Origin: Caballeronia concitans
Lineage (GTDB): Bacteria > Pseudomonadota > Gammaproteobacteria > Burkholderiales > Burkholderiaceae
NCBI RefSeq assembly: GCF_001544615.1
Contig: NZ_FCNV02000015.1
Location: forward strand, 1-64,000
Reading direction: 5' to 3'
DNA length: 64,000 bases
The notes under the pieces are model-generated. The model did not search any database. It had not been told where the DNA came from and saw only the letters and a list, made by a program, of their open reading frames with translations. The stretch's first letter is position 1. Each line of letters starts with the position of its first letter. Below, one piece after another: positions 48,422 to 58,194 of the stretch. The position numbers and the translations under genes were made by a program.

Positions 48422-50833
48422 TCACTGGCCCTTGAACAGATTCATGATGTCCTGCTTTTCCTGCTCGCCGACATCCGGCGTCGGCGCGGTCACGCCCGAC
48501 ACGCCGCCTTCCTGCGGCGGCGCCTGACTCACGCCGATCGTCGCGACGAAGCCGTGGCCCGGCGTCATGTCGTCGTAGTAAAGCTCGCCGCCGAGCGGTT
48601 TGATGTCGGGCGGCATCATCGGCTTGTATTCGGGCACGCCTTGCAGCGCGCGGCTCATGTACTCCATCCAGACGGGCAGCGCGAGACCGCCGCCGGTTTC
48701 GCGGTCGCCGAGGCTGCGCGGATTGTCGTAGCCGATCCACGCAATCGCCACGAGCGAACGCTGATAGCCTGCGAACCAGGCGTCGCGGGAATCGTTCGTC
48801 GTGCCGGTCTTGCCGGCGAGGTCGCCGCGCTTCAGCTGATTCGTCTTCGCGGCCGTGCCGTGCTGCGCGACGCTCTGCAGCAGGCTGTTCATCACGAACG
48901 CATTGCGCGGCGTGATAGCGAGCGGCGCGCTTTCCTGCGCGACGAGCGGCTGCGGATGCGACACCACGGCGCCGCGCGGATCGGTGATATCGGCGATCAG
49001 ATACGGATTCACGCGATAGCCGCCGTTTGCGAACACCGCGTAGCCCGCCGCCATTTGCAGCGGCGTGACGAGACCCGCGCCGAGCGCCATCGGCAGATAG
49101 GCGGGATGACGGTCCGCATCGAACCCGAAACGCGTGATGTACTGCTGTGCGTACTTGGTGCCGATGGTGTTCAGAATGCGGATCGACACCATGTTCTTCG
49201 ACTTCTGCAGCGCGGTGCGCATGGTCATCGGGCCGTCGAAGCCGCCGCCGTAGTTCTTCGGTTCCCACGCCTGCCCGCCGGTTTCGGCTGCGCTGAAGAA
49301 GAGCGGTCCGTCGTTGATGATCGTGGCCGGCGACAAGCCCTTTTCGAGCGACGCCGAATAGATGAACGGCTTGAAGCTCGAACCCGGCTGACGCCACGCC
49401 TGCGTGACGTGATTGAACTTGTTCTTGTTGAAGTCGAACCCGCCGACGAGCGCGCGGATCGCACCGTCCTGCGGCACGATCGAAATGAGCGCGCCCTCGA
49501 CTTGCGGCAGTTGCGTGATGGTCCAGTCGCCGTCGTCGTTCTTGGCGAGGCGCACGATCGCGCCGGGACGAATGCGCTGGTTCGGCTGCGCGCGCGCCGA
49601 CAGCGCGTTCGCGACGAAACGCAAGTCGCTGCCGCTGATCGTGGCCACGTTCCCGTCGATGAAGCTCGCCTTCACTTCCTTCGGGCTCGCCGACGTGACC
49701 ACCGCCGCGACGATCTCGCCGTTATCGGGATGCTCGGCGAGCGCGTCGTCGATGGCCTGCTCGCGGTCGTCCGGGTCCTTGGGCAGGTCGATGAAACCCT
49801 CCGGCCCGCGATAGCCGTGACGCCGTTCGTAGTCCATCAGCCCTTTGCGCAGCGCGTGATAGGCGGTGTCCTGATCGGCGGAATCGATCGTCGTCACGAC
49901 GTTCAGGCCGCGCGTGTACGCTTCCTCGCGATATTGCGCGTACATCATCTGCCGCACCATTTCCGCGACGTACTCCGCGTGGACGCTGAACTCGCGCCCT
50001 TGTCCCTTCACGATGAGCGGCTGCTTCACCGCCTGCTCGTACTCTTCCTGCGTGATGAAGTTCAGCTCGCGCATGCGCTGAAGAATGTACTCCTGCCGAA
50101 CCTTCGCGCGTTTCGGATTCACGACCGGGTTATACGCCGACGGCGCTTTCGGCAGACCGGCGAGCATCGCGGCTTCCGCGAGCGAAATGTCCTTCAGGTC
50201 CTTGCCGAAATACACGCGCGCCGCGCTCGCGAAACCGTACGCGCGCTGCCCGAGATAGATCTGATTCATGTACACCTCGAGAATCTGATCTTTCGTCAGC
50301 GCGCGTTCGATCTTGTACGCGAGCAGCATCTCGTAAATCTTGCGCGTGTAGGTCTTTTCGCTCGACAAAAAGAAATTGCGCGCGACCTGCATGGTGATCG
50401 TGCTCGCGCCCTGCGATGCGTGGCCGTTCGACAGCGCGACGGATCCCGCCCGCACGATGCCCATCACATCGACGCCGCCGTGGTCATAGAAACGCGCGTC
50501 CTCGATGGCGAGCACCGCTTTCTTCAGGCGATCCGGCACGTCCTGAATGCGCACGACGCTGCGCCGTTCCTCGCCGAATTCGCCGATCAGCACGTGATCC
50601 GCCGTGTAGATGCGCAGCGGCACCTTCGGGCGATAGTCGGTCAACGCATCGAGCGATGGCAGGTTCGGCATCGCGACGACGAGCGCGTAGCCGAGCACCA
50701 GTCCGGCACAGACGAAGAGCGCGAACACGCTGACGAGAAAACCTAAAAGCAGCCGCGAAAACCACGAGCGCCGAGGCTTTTTCGGGCCTTCGGGCGGCGT
50801 GGCAGGCGGATTGGTCGAAGAAGAAGATTGCAT
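48422..50833 (-). CDS. mrcA: Penicillin-binding protein 1A
   Basis: PBP1A is a bifunctional peptidoglycan synthase in the inner membrane. The 803-residue protein has a cytoplasmic tail, a membrane helix at about 28-53, and a glycosyltransferase domain with the catalytic Glu111 in AIEDARFYDHGG. An inserted domain follows (about 320-440), then the transpeptidase with S485-S-F-K, SKN near 545 and KTGTT near 675. It diverges from pilM, an arrangement also seen in Pseudomonas. It converges with cyaY across 23 bases with no terminator. Confidence 0.96.
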   Translation of the reverse strand: MQSSSSTNPPATPPEGPKKPRRSWFSRLLLGFLVSVFALFVCAGLVLGYALVVAMPNLPSLDALTDYRPKVPLRIYTADHVLIGEFGEERRSVVRIQDVPDRLKKAVLAIEDARFYDHGGVDVMGIVRAGSVALSNGHASQGASTITMQVARNFFLSSEKTYTRKIYEMLLAYKIERALTKDQILEVYMNQIYLGQRAYGFASAARVYFGKDLKDISLAEAAMLAGLPKAPSAYNPVVNPKRAKVRQEYILQRMRELNFITQEEYEQAVKQPLIVKGQGREFSVHAEYVAEMVRQMMYAQYREEAYTRGLNVVTTIDSADQDTAYHALRKGLMDYERRHGYRGPEGFIDLPKDPDDREQAIDDALAEHPDNGEIVAAVVTSASPKEVKASFIDGNVATISGSDLRFVANALSARAQPNQRIRPGAIVRLAKNDDGDWTITQLPQVEGALISIVPQDGAIRALVGGFDFNKNKFNHVTQAWRQPGSSFKPFIYSASLEKGLSPATIINDGPLFFSAAETGGQAWEPKNYGGGFDGPMTMRTALQKSKNMVSIRILNTIGTKYAQQYITRFGFDADRHPAYLPMALGAGLVTPLQMAAGYAVFANGGYRVNPYLIADITDPRGAVVSHPQPLVAQESAPLAITPRNAFVMNSLLQSVAQHGTAAKTNQLKRGDLAGKTGTTNDSRDAWFAGYQRSLVAIAWIGYDNPRSLGDRETGGGLALPVWMEYMSRALQGVPEYKPMMPPDIKPLGGELYYDDMTPGHGFVATIGVSQAPPQEGGVSGVTAPTPDVGEQEKQDIMNLFKGQ

Positions 50834-50857
50834 AGCACCACCAAAAACAGTCCCGGG

Positions 50858-50863
50858 ATTATA
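50858..50863 (-). promoter_or_regulatory. -10 element for mrcA
   Basis: TATAAT on the minus strand, 25 bases upstream of the mrcA start; no good -35 could be matched. The leader would be only about 18 nt. The remaining spacer to pilM (50864-51084) shows no gene. Confidence 0.45.
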
Positions 50864-51084
50864 GCCGTCCGGGTTTCAGGAATTTCCTAGGCACTGGGCC
50901 TCCGGTCCGGTGCGTCGCGCGTCGTTTTCCACACCATCAAGATACGCGCGATGCCCCGCGAAAACATCGTGTCATCGCTCGCGTTAGCCATTCGGCCGAA
51001 TGTTCGCCGTGCGCCGCCGTCACGACAATTCCTCCATCGAAAAGCGCGCGAACGGTTCGGCGCGCGAGTGAACGAGGAGCGGTC

Positions 51085-52086
51085 ATGGCAAAGGAAAACA
51101 CGTTGCGCGGCAAGGTACTGACGGCCACGCGGCGATTCGCGGCGGGCATTGACGTGAGCGAGGACGCGGTGCGGCTCGCGGTGCTCAGCCGGCGGCTGAA
51201 ACGGGATTCGACGGTGTGCGTCGAGCATCTGGATGCGGTGCCGATTGCGGCGGGCGCGGTCGTAGGCGGCGATTTCGTCGATCGCGCGGCCGTCGTCGCC
51301 GCGTTGCGCGAAGCGGTCGGCCGCATGCCGCAAGACGGCGCGTGGCGCGCGCTGCGCTGCTCGATGGGCCTGCCCGCATCGGCAACGCTCACCACGCGCG
51401 TCCCGCTCGCGCGGCTGATGGATGCGCGCCACGCGGACATGAGCGCAATCGGCGGCGATCCGTGCGGCTTGCTCGAACCGGCAGTGCTCGCCGAGGCGGA
51501 GCGCGTTTCGGGCATGGAGCGCGGCGCGCTCGCGGTGGACTGGTCCGTCGAGACTCGCGAGGACGGCCAGACGCACGTGGCGATCGCCGCGACGGCGCGG
51601 CGGCATGTGGAGGCGCGCGTCGAGTCGGCGGCGGCGGCGGGTATCGCGCTCTGTGCGATCGACGGTGAACCGGCCGCGGCGTTGCGCGCGATGCGTCATT
51701 CGGGCCGCGTCGAGCTTGGTCCCGACGCGCGTTATCTCGTCTGCTGGCTCGAAGGCGCGGGGCTGCACGGGTGGATCGTCAATGCGGGCGACGTCGAAAG
51801 CGAGGGGCGTTATCCCGCGCCGGAGTACGCGAGCGTCGCGGAGGCGTTGCGCGATCTGGCGGGCGAGACCTTGCCGGTCGATTGCGCCTACGTCGGCGGC
51901 CAGACGCAGTTGCTGGCGAACGCGGGCTTGCCGCTGCCCGCGCTGGCGAAGATGTTCGGCTGTCCCGCGCTGCCGTTCGAATCGGCGCCGTATTGCAACG
52001 GCGCATCCGACATCGACGCCGCGCTGAAACACTCGCCGCTGTTCGCCACCGCGTTCGGGCTTGCGTTGCGCGAGGTGCTGCAATGA
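51085..52086 (+). CDS. pilM: Type IV pilus assembly protein PilM-like
   Basis: PilM is an actin-like cytoplasmic protein of the pilus alignment complex that binds the N-terminus of PilN. The 333-residue product starts after GAGGAG; it has GIDVSEDAVRLAVLSRR near residue 20, an actin-family phosphate-binding motif, and is followed by pilN with a 4-base overlap. Sequence is divergent from textbook PilM, so identity rests on motif and position. Confidence 0.8.
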   Translation: MAKENTLRGKVLTATRRFAAGIDVSEDAVRLAVLSRRLKRDSTVCVEHLDAVPIAAGAVVGGDFVDRAAVVAALREAVGRMPQDGAWRALRCSMGLPASATLTTRVPLARLMDARHADMSAIGGDPCGLLEPAVLAEAERVSGMERGALAVDWSVETREDGQTHVAIAATARRHVEARVESAAAAGIALCAIDGEPAAALRAMRHSGRVELGPDARYLVCWLEGAGLHGWIVNAGDVESEGRYPAPEYASVAEALRDLAGETLPVDCAYVGGQTQLLANAGLPLPALAKMFGCPALPFESAPYCNGASDIDAALKHSPLFATAFGLALREVLQ

Positions 52087-52772
52087 CCGGCGCGGCCATC
52101 GCCGACGGATTCAACCTACTGCCTCACCGTTCGCAGAAGCGCCGCGCATTGCGACGACAGCGCCTCGCGATACTCGCCGCCGCGAGTCTTGCGGGATGCG
52201 CGGCTGTCGGCGGCGTCGTCGGCTGGGACGCGTTCGCGCGGATGCGTCTCGATGACCGGCGCATCGCGCTCGAAGCGACGTTGCGCACATCGAGCGCGGC
52301 GATCGACGAGCACGCGCGGCTTCTTCATGCCGAGGCCGAGCGACGCCGCGCGCGTGAGGCCGCGCAACCGCTCGTCGCGCCGCGCGACCGCTTTCTCGCG
52401 CTGCTGGACGTGCTCGCCGATGCGCCGCCCCGCACGGAAGTCGTCTTGCAGCGGGTTTCGCAGCGTGCCGATGAAGTCGAGCTTTCCGCGCTCGCGCCCG
52501 ATTCGCAGACGGCGTCGCGCTGGCTCAAGCGTCTGGAGGACTTGCGCGGCGTGCAGTCGGTGGAGGTCGTCGAGATGAAGCGGCACTTGGAAGTCTCGCC
52601 GTCCGCTAAACGCGATGCGGCGGCGCCGTCCATCGACCGATACGAATTCACCGCGCTCGTGCGTTACGGGGCGGGCGAGCGCGAGACGGCTGTTGTGCCG
52701 GCGAAGGTGTCGGCGAACGGCAAGACGCGCGACAGCCAAACGACTTCCGCAACGAAAGGGAACACGCAATGA
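52083..52772 (+). CDS. pilN: Type IV pilus assembly protein PilN-like
   Basis: PilN is a single-pass inner-membrane protein bridging PilM and PilO. The 229-residue product has the N-terminal FNLLPHRSQKRRALRRQRL, equivalent to the INLLPYR motif that binds PilM, then a membrane helix at about 28-47 and a coiled, periplasmic part. The ATG overlaps the pilM stop by 4 bases; the frame is open upstream, but that lies inside pilM. Confidence 0.82.
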   Translation: MTGAAIADGFNLLPHRSQKRRALRRQRLAILAAASLAGCAAVGGVVGWDAFARMRLDDRRIALEATLRTSSAAIDEHARLLHAEAERRRAREAAQPLVAPRDRFLALLDVLADAPPRTEVVLQRVSQRADEVELSALAPDSQTASRWLKRLEDLRGVQSVEVVEMKRHLEVSPSAKRDAAAPSIDRYEFTALVRYGAGERETAVVPAKVSANGKTRDSQTTSATKGNTQ

Positions 52773-53650
52773 ACACCATCACGATGACTTTGCCCGCGCG
52801 TTCGCGTTCGCCCGCGCGTATTCGCCAGTCGATTCTCCGGCCGCTCCACGAGTGGTCGGCGCGACGCACCGCGCTGACGGCGCTCGTGCTGTTCGCGGCC
52901 GTCTTCGCGCTCGGCCTGCAAGCCTGGCTCGCTTCGGGCCTGAGTCAGCGCGATGCCGCCCAAAACGCGCTCGCCGCGACCCAGCGCAAGGCCGCCGATG
53001 CGCACACGATCGTCGTGCAATTGCCGGAACTGCGGGCGCGCGTCGCGGCCGGAAGCCTGACGCCCGTGACGTGGACCGCCGCCGATGCGCTTCACGCCGT
53101 GGCCGCGCTCGCCGCGCAAAGCGGACTGCGCGTGACGGAAATCGAGCCGCAATCGGCCAAAGGCGGCACGCGGCCAGCGACGCAGCCCGCGTCCGAGCGC
53201 GCGCTCACGCTTCGCGCGGAAGGCGCATTTCCCGAGATCCGCCGCTTCCTCGAAGCGCTCGCCGGCCTGCCGCGTCTGGTCGTGCCGGAAGCCGTGCAGA
53301 TCAAGCGTCAGCCCGGCGCGTTGACGATCGACGCGACCCTGCGCATCCACGAAACGCTGCCCGCCGTTGCGCTGGCCGCGCCCGCGCGCACGGACGCGTT
53401 CGTCGTCGATCCGTTCGGCACGGACGGCGCAAGCGGCCTGGCGCGCGACGCGGGCATGCTGCTCGTCGGCACCATGGTCGAACGCCGTCGCGCGATGGCG
53501 CTCGTGCAGAGCGCGAAGGACATCGAACATTACGAACCGGGGCAGAAGATCGGCGACGAGCGGCTGCAAAGCGTCCAGCCGCGCGTGATACAGCTCGCGA
53601 GCGCCGATGGCGCATCGCGCACGCTAACGTTCGCGGAGGATCGCAAGTGA
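52769..53650 (+). CDS. Type IV pilus protein, PilO with PilP-like C-terminal domain
   Basis: The first part looks like PilO: a basic N-terminus, one membrane helix near residues 34-54, then a coiled and ferredoxin-like periplasmic region. The last ~85 residues (from about 208) begin DAFVVDPF and continue with LLVGTMVERRRAMALVQ and HYEPGQKIG, the pattern of the PilP HR domain that binds PilQ. No separate pilP with a lipobox lies between here and pilQ. I read this as a PilO-PilP fusion. Overlaps pilN and pilQ by 4 bases each. Confidence 0.72.
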   Translation: MNTITMTLPARSRSPARIRQSILRPLHEWSARRTALTALVLFAAVFALGLQAWLASGLSQRDAAQNALAATQRKAADAHTIVVQLPELRARVAAGSLTPVTWTAADALHAVAALAAQSGLRVTEIEPQSAKGGTRPATQPASERALTLRAEGAFPEIRRFLEALAGLPRLVVPEAVQIKRQPGALTIDATLRIHETLPAVALAAPARTDAFVVDPFGTDGASGLARDAGMLLVGTMVERRRAMALVQSAKDIEHYEPGQKIGDERLQSVQPRVIQLASADGASRTLTFAEDRK

Positions 53651-55155
53651 GCAAGGTGCTTCGCATCATCCGGACGATGAGCGTGGCGGCGATCATCGTC
53701 GCGCGCGCGGCAATGGCGGCCGAAACCGACGATGCACCGGTCGCGCCGTTTCCGCCGCTGCCCGCATCGCTCGATACGCTCCCGACCGATCAATTCGCGA
53801 TCGATACGACCGTGCCGCCGGTATCGCCGACGCCGTCCGCATCACAAACGGCAAGCGCGGAGAAGCCCGCGCCGGACACCGCCGAGCCGCTCGAAGGTCC
53901 GCCCGTGCCGCTGCCGGAACTCGAACGCCTGAGCGGTTCGAAGAACGACGACGGCAAGCCCATCACCCTCGACCTGAAAAACGCCGACCTGAGCGCCGCG
54001 TTGCAAGCGTTCGCGCGCTTCACCGGCCTCAACATCATCGCGAGCGAAAAGGTGCGCGGGCAGGTGTCGATCAACCTCGTCGCCGTGCCGTGGCGGCGCG
54101 CGTTCGATACGCTCCTCGAAGTCAACGGCCTCGCGATGGAGCAGCACGGCAACGTGATCTGGGTCGCGCCGCTCGCCGAACTCGCCGCGCGCGAAAAGCT
54201 GCGCTACGAGGCGCACGCCCGTGCGGCGGACCTCGAACCGCTCGCGAGCCGCACGTTCACGCTGCGCTATCCGCGCGCAGAGGATGTGCGCAAGCTGCTG
54301 ACGGGTTCCGGCACCCAGCGCGTGCTGTCCAAGCGCGGCTCCGCCATGGCCGATGCGCGCACCAATCTGCTCTTCGTCACCGATCTCGATGCACGCGTGC
54401 GGCAGATCGCGGATCTGATCGCATCCATCGACAAGCCGACGCCGCAGGTGATGATCGAGGCGCGGATCGTCGAGGGCGAGACCGGGCTGTCGCGCAATCT
54501 CGGCGTGAAGCTGGGCGTCGCGCCGACGGGCGATTCGGCGCGCGGCGTCGCGGGCGGCAAGGACGGCGTGGTATACGATCTCTCGGCGCGTCCGCTCAAC
54601 GGCTTCGACGCCGCGACCGCCGGACTCACGCTGTTCGCCGCGCAAGCCACGCGGCTGCTCGATATCGAACTCAGCGCGCTCGAAGCCGAAGGGCGGGGAC
54701 AGATCGTTTCGCGGCCGCGCGTCGTGACGGCGGATCGCGCGAAGGCGGTCGTCGAGCAGGGCACCGAGCTGCCGTATCAGGCGAAGGTCGGCAATGGCGT
54801 GTCGGGCGTGCAGTTTCGGCGCGCTGCGCTCAAACTGGAGGTCGAGCCGCAAATCACGCCGCACGGGCACGTCATTCTCGATCTGGACGTGGCGAAAGAC
54901 AGCGTCGGTGAGCAGACGGCGGCGGGGCCGGCCATCAACACGAAGCATGTGCAGACGCGCGTGGAAGTGGAGGACGGCGGGACGGTGGCGATCGGCGGTA
55001 TCTATTCAGAGGACGAACATGTCGATGTCACCGGCGTGCCGGGCCTCTCGAAGCTGCCGCTGATCGGCTGGCTCTTTCGTCACGATGCGCGGCGCAAGTC
55101 GCACAGCGAGCTGGTCATCCTGATCACGCCGCATGTGGTGGCAGCAAAGGGATGA
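53647..55155 (+). CDS. pilQ: Type IV pilus secretin PilQ
   Basis: PilQ is the outer-membrane secretin through which the pilus passes. The GTG at 53647 overlaps the previous stop by 4 bases and gives 502 residues with a signal peptide ending near residue 26. A Pro-rich linker leads to an STN/N0 domain ([20 protein letters not shown]), an N1 domain, and the secretin core starting [13 protein letters not shown] and ending [19 protein letters not shown] domains typical of longer PilQ proteins are not visible. Confidence 0.88.
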   Translation: MSKVLRIIRTMSVAAIIVARAAMAAETDDAPVAPFPPLPASLDTLPTDQFAIDTTVPPVSPTPSASQTASAEKPAPDTAEPLEGPPVPLPELERLSGSKNDDGKPITLDLKNADLSAALQAFARFTGLNIIASEKVRGQVSINLVAVPWRRAFDTLLEVNGLAMEQHGNVIWVAPLAELAAREKLRYEAHARAADLEPLASRTFTLRYPRAEDVRKLLTGSGTQRVLSKRGSAMADARTNLLFVTDLDARVRQIADLIASIDKPTPQVMIEARIVEGETGLSRNLGVKLGVAPTGDSARGVAGGKDGVVYDLSARPLNGFDAATAGLTLFAAQATRLLDIELSALEAEGRGQIVSRPRVVTADRAKAVVEQGTELPYQAKVGNGVSGVQFRRAALKLEVEPQITPHGHVILDLDVAKDSVGEQTAAGPAINTKHVQTRVEVEDGGTVAIGGIYSEDEHVDVTGVPGLSKLPLIGWLFRHDARRKSHSELVILITPHVVAAKG

Positions 55156-55238
55156 GGCCGCCCGCGCGACTCGACAAAGCGGGCAGTTTGCCCTTAAGCT
55201 GCCGCACGAACAAATTGCATATTGTCAAAGGATCAAGG

Positions 55239-55790
55239 TTGCAGGAAGGGCACGCGAACGCGAACATCTTTTTCGTCGGACTCATGGGGGCGGGTAAAAC
55301 CACCGTGGGCCGCGCGGTTGCGCGCCGCTTGCAGCGCTCGTTCATCGATTCCGATCTGGAGATCGAAGCGCGCACCGGCGCGCGCATCCCCGTGATCTGG
55401 GAGCTGGAAGGCGAGGCGGGTTTCCGGCAGCGCGAGGCCAATGTCATCGACGAGCTGTCGCAGAAGAGCGGCATCGTGCTCGCGACGGGCGGCGGCGCGG
55501 TGCTGCGATCCGATAATCGCGAACATCTGAAGAATCGCGGCATCGTCATTTATCTGCGCGCGAATCCTCACGATCTCTGGCAGCGCACGCGCCGCGACAA
55601 GAACCGGCCGCTGCTGCAAACGGAAGATCCGCGCGGCAAGCTCGAAGCGCTGTTTCAGACGCGCGATCCGCTCTATCACGAGTGCGCGCATTTCGTCGTC
55701 GAGACCGGGCGGCCGACCGTCAACGCGCTCGTCAACATGGTCCTGATGCAACTGGAGGTGGCCGGCGTCGTCAAGTCGGCTGAGTCATAA
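55239..55790 (+). CDS. aroK: Shikimate kinase
   Basis: AroK phosphorylates shikimate with ATP. Walker A is [13 protein letters not shown], then [18 protein letters not shown] and the lid [10 protein letters not shown] choose TTG at 55239, after an AAGGATCAAGG stretch: it gives 183 residues beginning [13 protein letters not shown], the expected family length. An ATG at 55152 overlapping the pilQ stop would add 29 unconserved residues and cannot be ruled out. aroB overlaps its stop by 1 base. Confidence 0.9.
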   Translation: MQEGHANANIFFVGLMGAGKTTVGRAVARRLQRSFIDSDLEIEARTGARIPVIWELEGEAGFRQREANVIDELSQKSGIVLATGGGAVLRSDNREHLKNRGIVIYLRANPHDLWQRTRRDKNRPLLQTEDPRGKLEALFQTRDPLYHECAHFVVETGRPTVNALVNMVLMQLEVAGVVKSAES

Positions 55791-56887
55791 TGTCCGCCAT
55801 GATTACCCCAACGATCACCGTCAACGTCGAACTGGGCGAGCGCGCCTATCCCATTCATATCGGTGCGGGGCTGATCGGCCGCACGGAGCTTTTTGCGCCG
55901 CATATCAAGGGCGCGTCGGTGGCCATCGTCACCAATTCCACGGTCGATCCGCTCTATGGCGACGCACTCCGCGCCGCGCTCGAACCGCTCGGCAAGAAAG
56001 TGACGACCGTCGTGCTGCCGGACGGCGAAGCGCACAAGAACTGGGAAACGCTCAACACCATCTTCGATGCGTTGCTCACCGATCGCGCCGATCGCAAGAC
56101 GACGCTGATCGCGCTGGGCGGCGGCGTCGTCGGCGACATGACCGGCTTCGCGGCCGCGTGCTACATGCGCGGCGTGCCGTTCATCCAGGTGCCGACCACG
56201 CTGCTCGCGCAAGTGGATTCGTCGGTCGGCGGCAAGACGGGCATCAATCATCCGCTCGGCAAGAACATGATCGGCGCGTTCTATCAGCCGCAGGCCGTCA
56301 TCGCGGATATCGGCGCGCTGCACACGCTGCCCGAGCGCGAACTGGCGGCGGGCATCGCGGAAGTCATCAAGACAGGCGCAATTGCCGATGCCGAATTCTT
56401 CGACTGGATCGAAGCGAACATCGGCGCGCTCAATTCCCGCGACGAAAGCGCGCTCGCGCATGCGGTCAAGCGTTCGTGCGAGATCAAGGCGTCGGTCGTG
56501 GCGTCGGACGAACGGGAAGGCGGGCAGCGCGCCATCCTCAATTTCGGTCACACGTTCGGTCACGCGATCGAAGCCGGACTCGGCTACGGCGAATGGCTGC
56601 ACGGCGAAGCGGTCGGTTGCGGCATGGTCATGGCGGCGGATCTTTCCGTGCGCCTCGGCAAGCTCGACGACGCCGCGCGCCGGCGGCTCGTGCGCGTGAT
56701 CGAGGCGGCGAAGCTGCCGGTCGTCGGCCCGAAGCTGGGCGACGATCGCTACGTCGACCTGATGAAAGTCGACAAGAAAGCCGAAGCCGGCGAGATCAAA
56801 TTCATTCTGCTGACCCGCTTCGGCGCGACCGAAATAACGAGTGCGCCGGATCAGGCGGTGCGCGCGACGCTCGCAGCCAGCGTCTGA
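55790..56887 (+). CDS. aroB: 3-Dehydroquinate synthase
   Basis: AroB makes 3-dehydroquinate from DAHP, using NAD and a metal ion. The 365-residue protein contains [39 protein letters not shown], and the metal-binding [11 protein letters not shown]. The ATG at 55790 overlaps the aroK stop; a second ATG at 55799 is also possible. The aroK-aroB pair downstream of pilQ is conserved in many gammaproteobacteria and betaproteobacteria. Confidence 0.96.
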   Translation: MSAMITPTITVNVELGERAYPIHIGAGLIGRTELFAPHIKGASVAIVTNSTVDPLYGDALRAALEPLGKKVTTVVLPDGEAHKNWETLNTIFDALLTDRADRKTTLIALGGGVVGDMTGFAAACYMRGVPFIQVPTTLLAQVDSSVGGKTGINHPLGKNMIGAFYQPQAVIADIGALHTLPERELAAGIAEVIKTGAIADAEFFDWIEANIGALNSRDESALAHAVKRSCEIKASVVASDEREGGQRAILNFGHTFGHAIEAGLGYGEWLHGEAVGCGMVMAADLSVRLGKLDDAARRRLVRVIEAAKLPVVGPKLGDDRYVDLMKVDKKAEAGEIKFILLTRFGATEITSAPDQAVRATLAASV

Positions 56888-56934
56888 CCGATCAATCACG
56901 CAGCAGCCGGAACCACGACGATGCGGAGCAGCCG

Positions 56935-58149
56935 GTGAGCGAAACAGAAGCCGAATTCGGAGCGCCGTCGCAACTGGCGCTCGAAGCCCATCTTGCGCCG
57001 TATGCGGCGCGTTCTTCGACATCGCGCGGTCGCCGGTATGCGGAAGCGCCGCCTGCCGCGCGCACGGAGTTCCAGCGCGACCGCGACCGCATCGTGCATT
57101 CGACGGCTTTTCGCCGGCTCGAATACAAGACGCAGGTCTTCGTCAATCACGAAGGCGACCTCTTTCGCACGCGTCTCACGCATAGCCTCGAAGTCGCGCA
57201 GATCGCCCGTTCGGTCGCGCGCAATCTGCGGCTCAATGAAGACCTGGTCGAAGCGATATCGCTCGCGCACGATCTCGGCCATACGCCTTTCGGCCACGCC
57301 GGGCAGGATGCGCTGCACGAATGCATGCGCGATCACGGCGGCTTCGAACACAATCTGCAGAGCCTCGCCGTCGTTGATCAGCTCGAAGAGCATTACGGCG
57401 CGTTCGACGGCCTCAATCTGTGCTTCGAAACGCGTGAAGGCATTCTCAAACATTGCTCGCGCGAAAATGCGCGCAAGCTCGGCGACCTCGGCGAGCGTTT
57501 TCTCACCGGCAAGCAGCCGTCGCTCGAAGCACAGATCGCGAACGTCGCGGATGAAATCGCGTATAACAATCACGATGTCGACGACGGCCTTCGCTCGGGC
57601 CTGCTCACGCTCGACCAGCTCTCCGAAGTCAGTCTGTGGCACACGCACTTCGACGCGGCGCGCGCGGAGTTTCCGGACATCGAAGGGCGCAGGCTCATTC
57701 ACGAGACCATCCGCCGCATCATCAACACGCTGATCGTCGATCTGATCGAGACGACGAGCCGCAATCTCGCGCGCGTCGCGCCCGCTTCCATCGACGACGT
57801 GCGCAATGCGCCGACGCTCGTCGCGCATAGCGATGAAGTCGCCGCGCAAGCCGCCGCGCTCAAGCGCTTTCTCTTCAAGAACCTCTACCGCCATTACCGC
57901 GTCATGCGCATGGCCAACAAGGCGAAGCGCGTCGTGACCGGTCTCTTCGACGCCTTCACCGACGACCCGCGCCTGTTGCCGCCGGCTTATCAGGCGCGTC
58001 TCGCCGTGGCGGAGGTATCGGCGAACGACGCCGCCGCGCCCGGCCATGACAGCACGCAGGCGCGGCTCATCGCGCATTACATCGCGGGAATGACGGACCG
58101 TTACGCACTGAAGGAATACCAACGTCTGTTTGTCATCGACAACAACTAG
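56935..58149 (+). CDS. dgt: Deoxyguanosinetriphosphate triphosphohydrolase-like protein
   Basis: This HD-domain enzyme splits dNTPs to deoxynucleosides and triphosphate. The metal-binding residues lie in [33 protein letters not shown] and [15 protein letters not shown]. The GTG at 56935 has GGAG 7 bases upstream and gives 404 residues, beginning SETEAEFG; the frame is open far upstream inside aroB and that part is not coding. It is the last gene of the pilM-aroB-dgt run. Confidence 0.92.
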   Translation: MSETEAEFGAPSQLALEAHLAPYAARSSTSRGRRYAEAPPAARTEFQRDRDRIVHSTAFRRLEYKTQVFVNHEGDLFRTRLTHSLEVAQIARSVARNLRLNEDLVEAISLAHDLGHTPFGHAGQDALHECMRDHGGFEHNLQSLAVVDQLEEHYGAFDGLNLCFETREGILKHCSRENARKLGDLGERFLTGKQPSLEAQIANVADEIAYNNHDVDDGLRSGLLTLDQLSEVSLWHTHFDAARAEFPDIEGRRLIHETIRRIINTLIVDLIETTSRNLARVAPASIDDVRNAPTLVAHSDEVAAQAAALKRFLFKNLYRHYRVMRMANKAKRVVTGLFDAFTDDPRLLPPAYQARLAVAEVSANDAAAPGHDSTQARLIAHYIAGMTDRYALKEYQRLFVIDNN

Positions 58150-58194
58150 GATCGCGCTTTTCCACGCGCGAATCCGCAATAAGGAGACTCATCG

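Noticed and set aside
48554-50746. Plus-strand open frame of 730 codons opposite mrcA
   Set aside because: Antisense to a complete PBP1A with all catalytic motifs; Arg/His-rich shadow.
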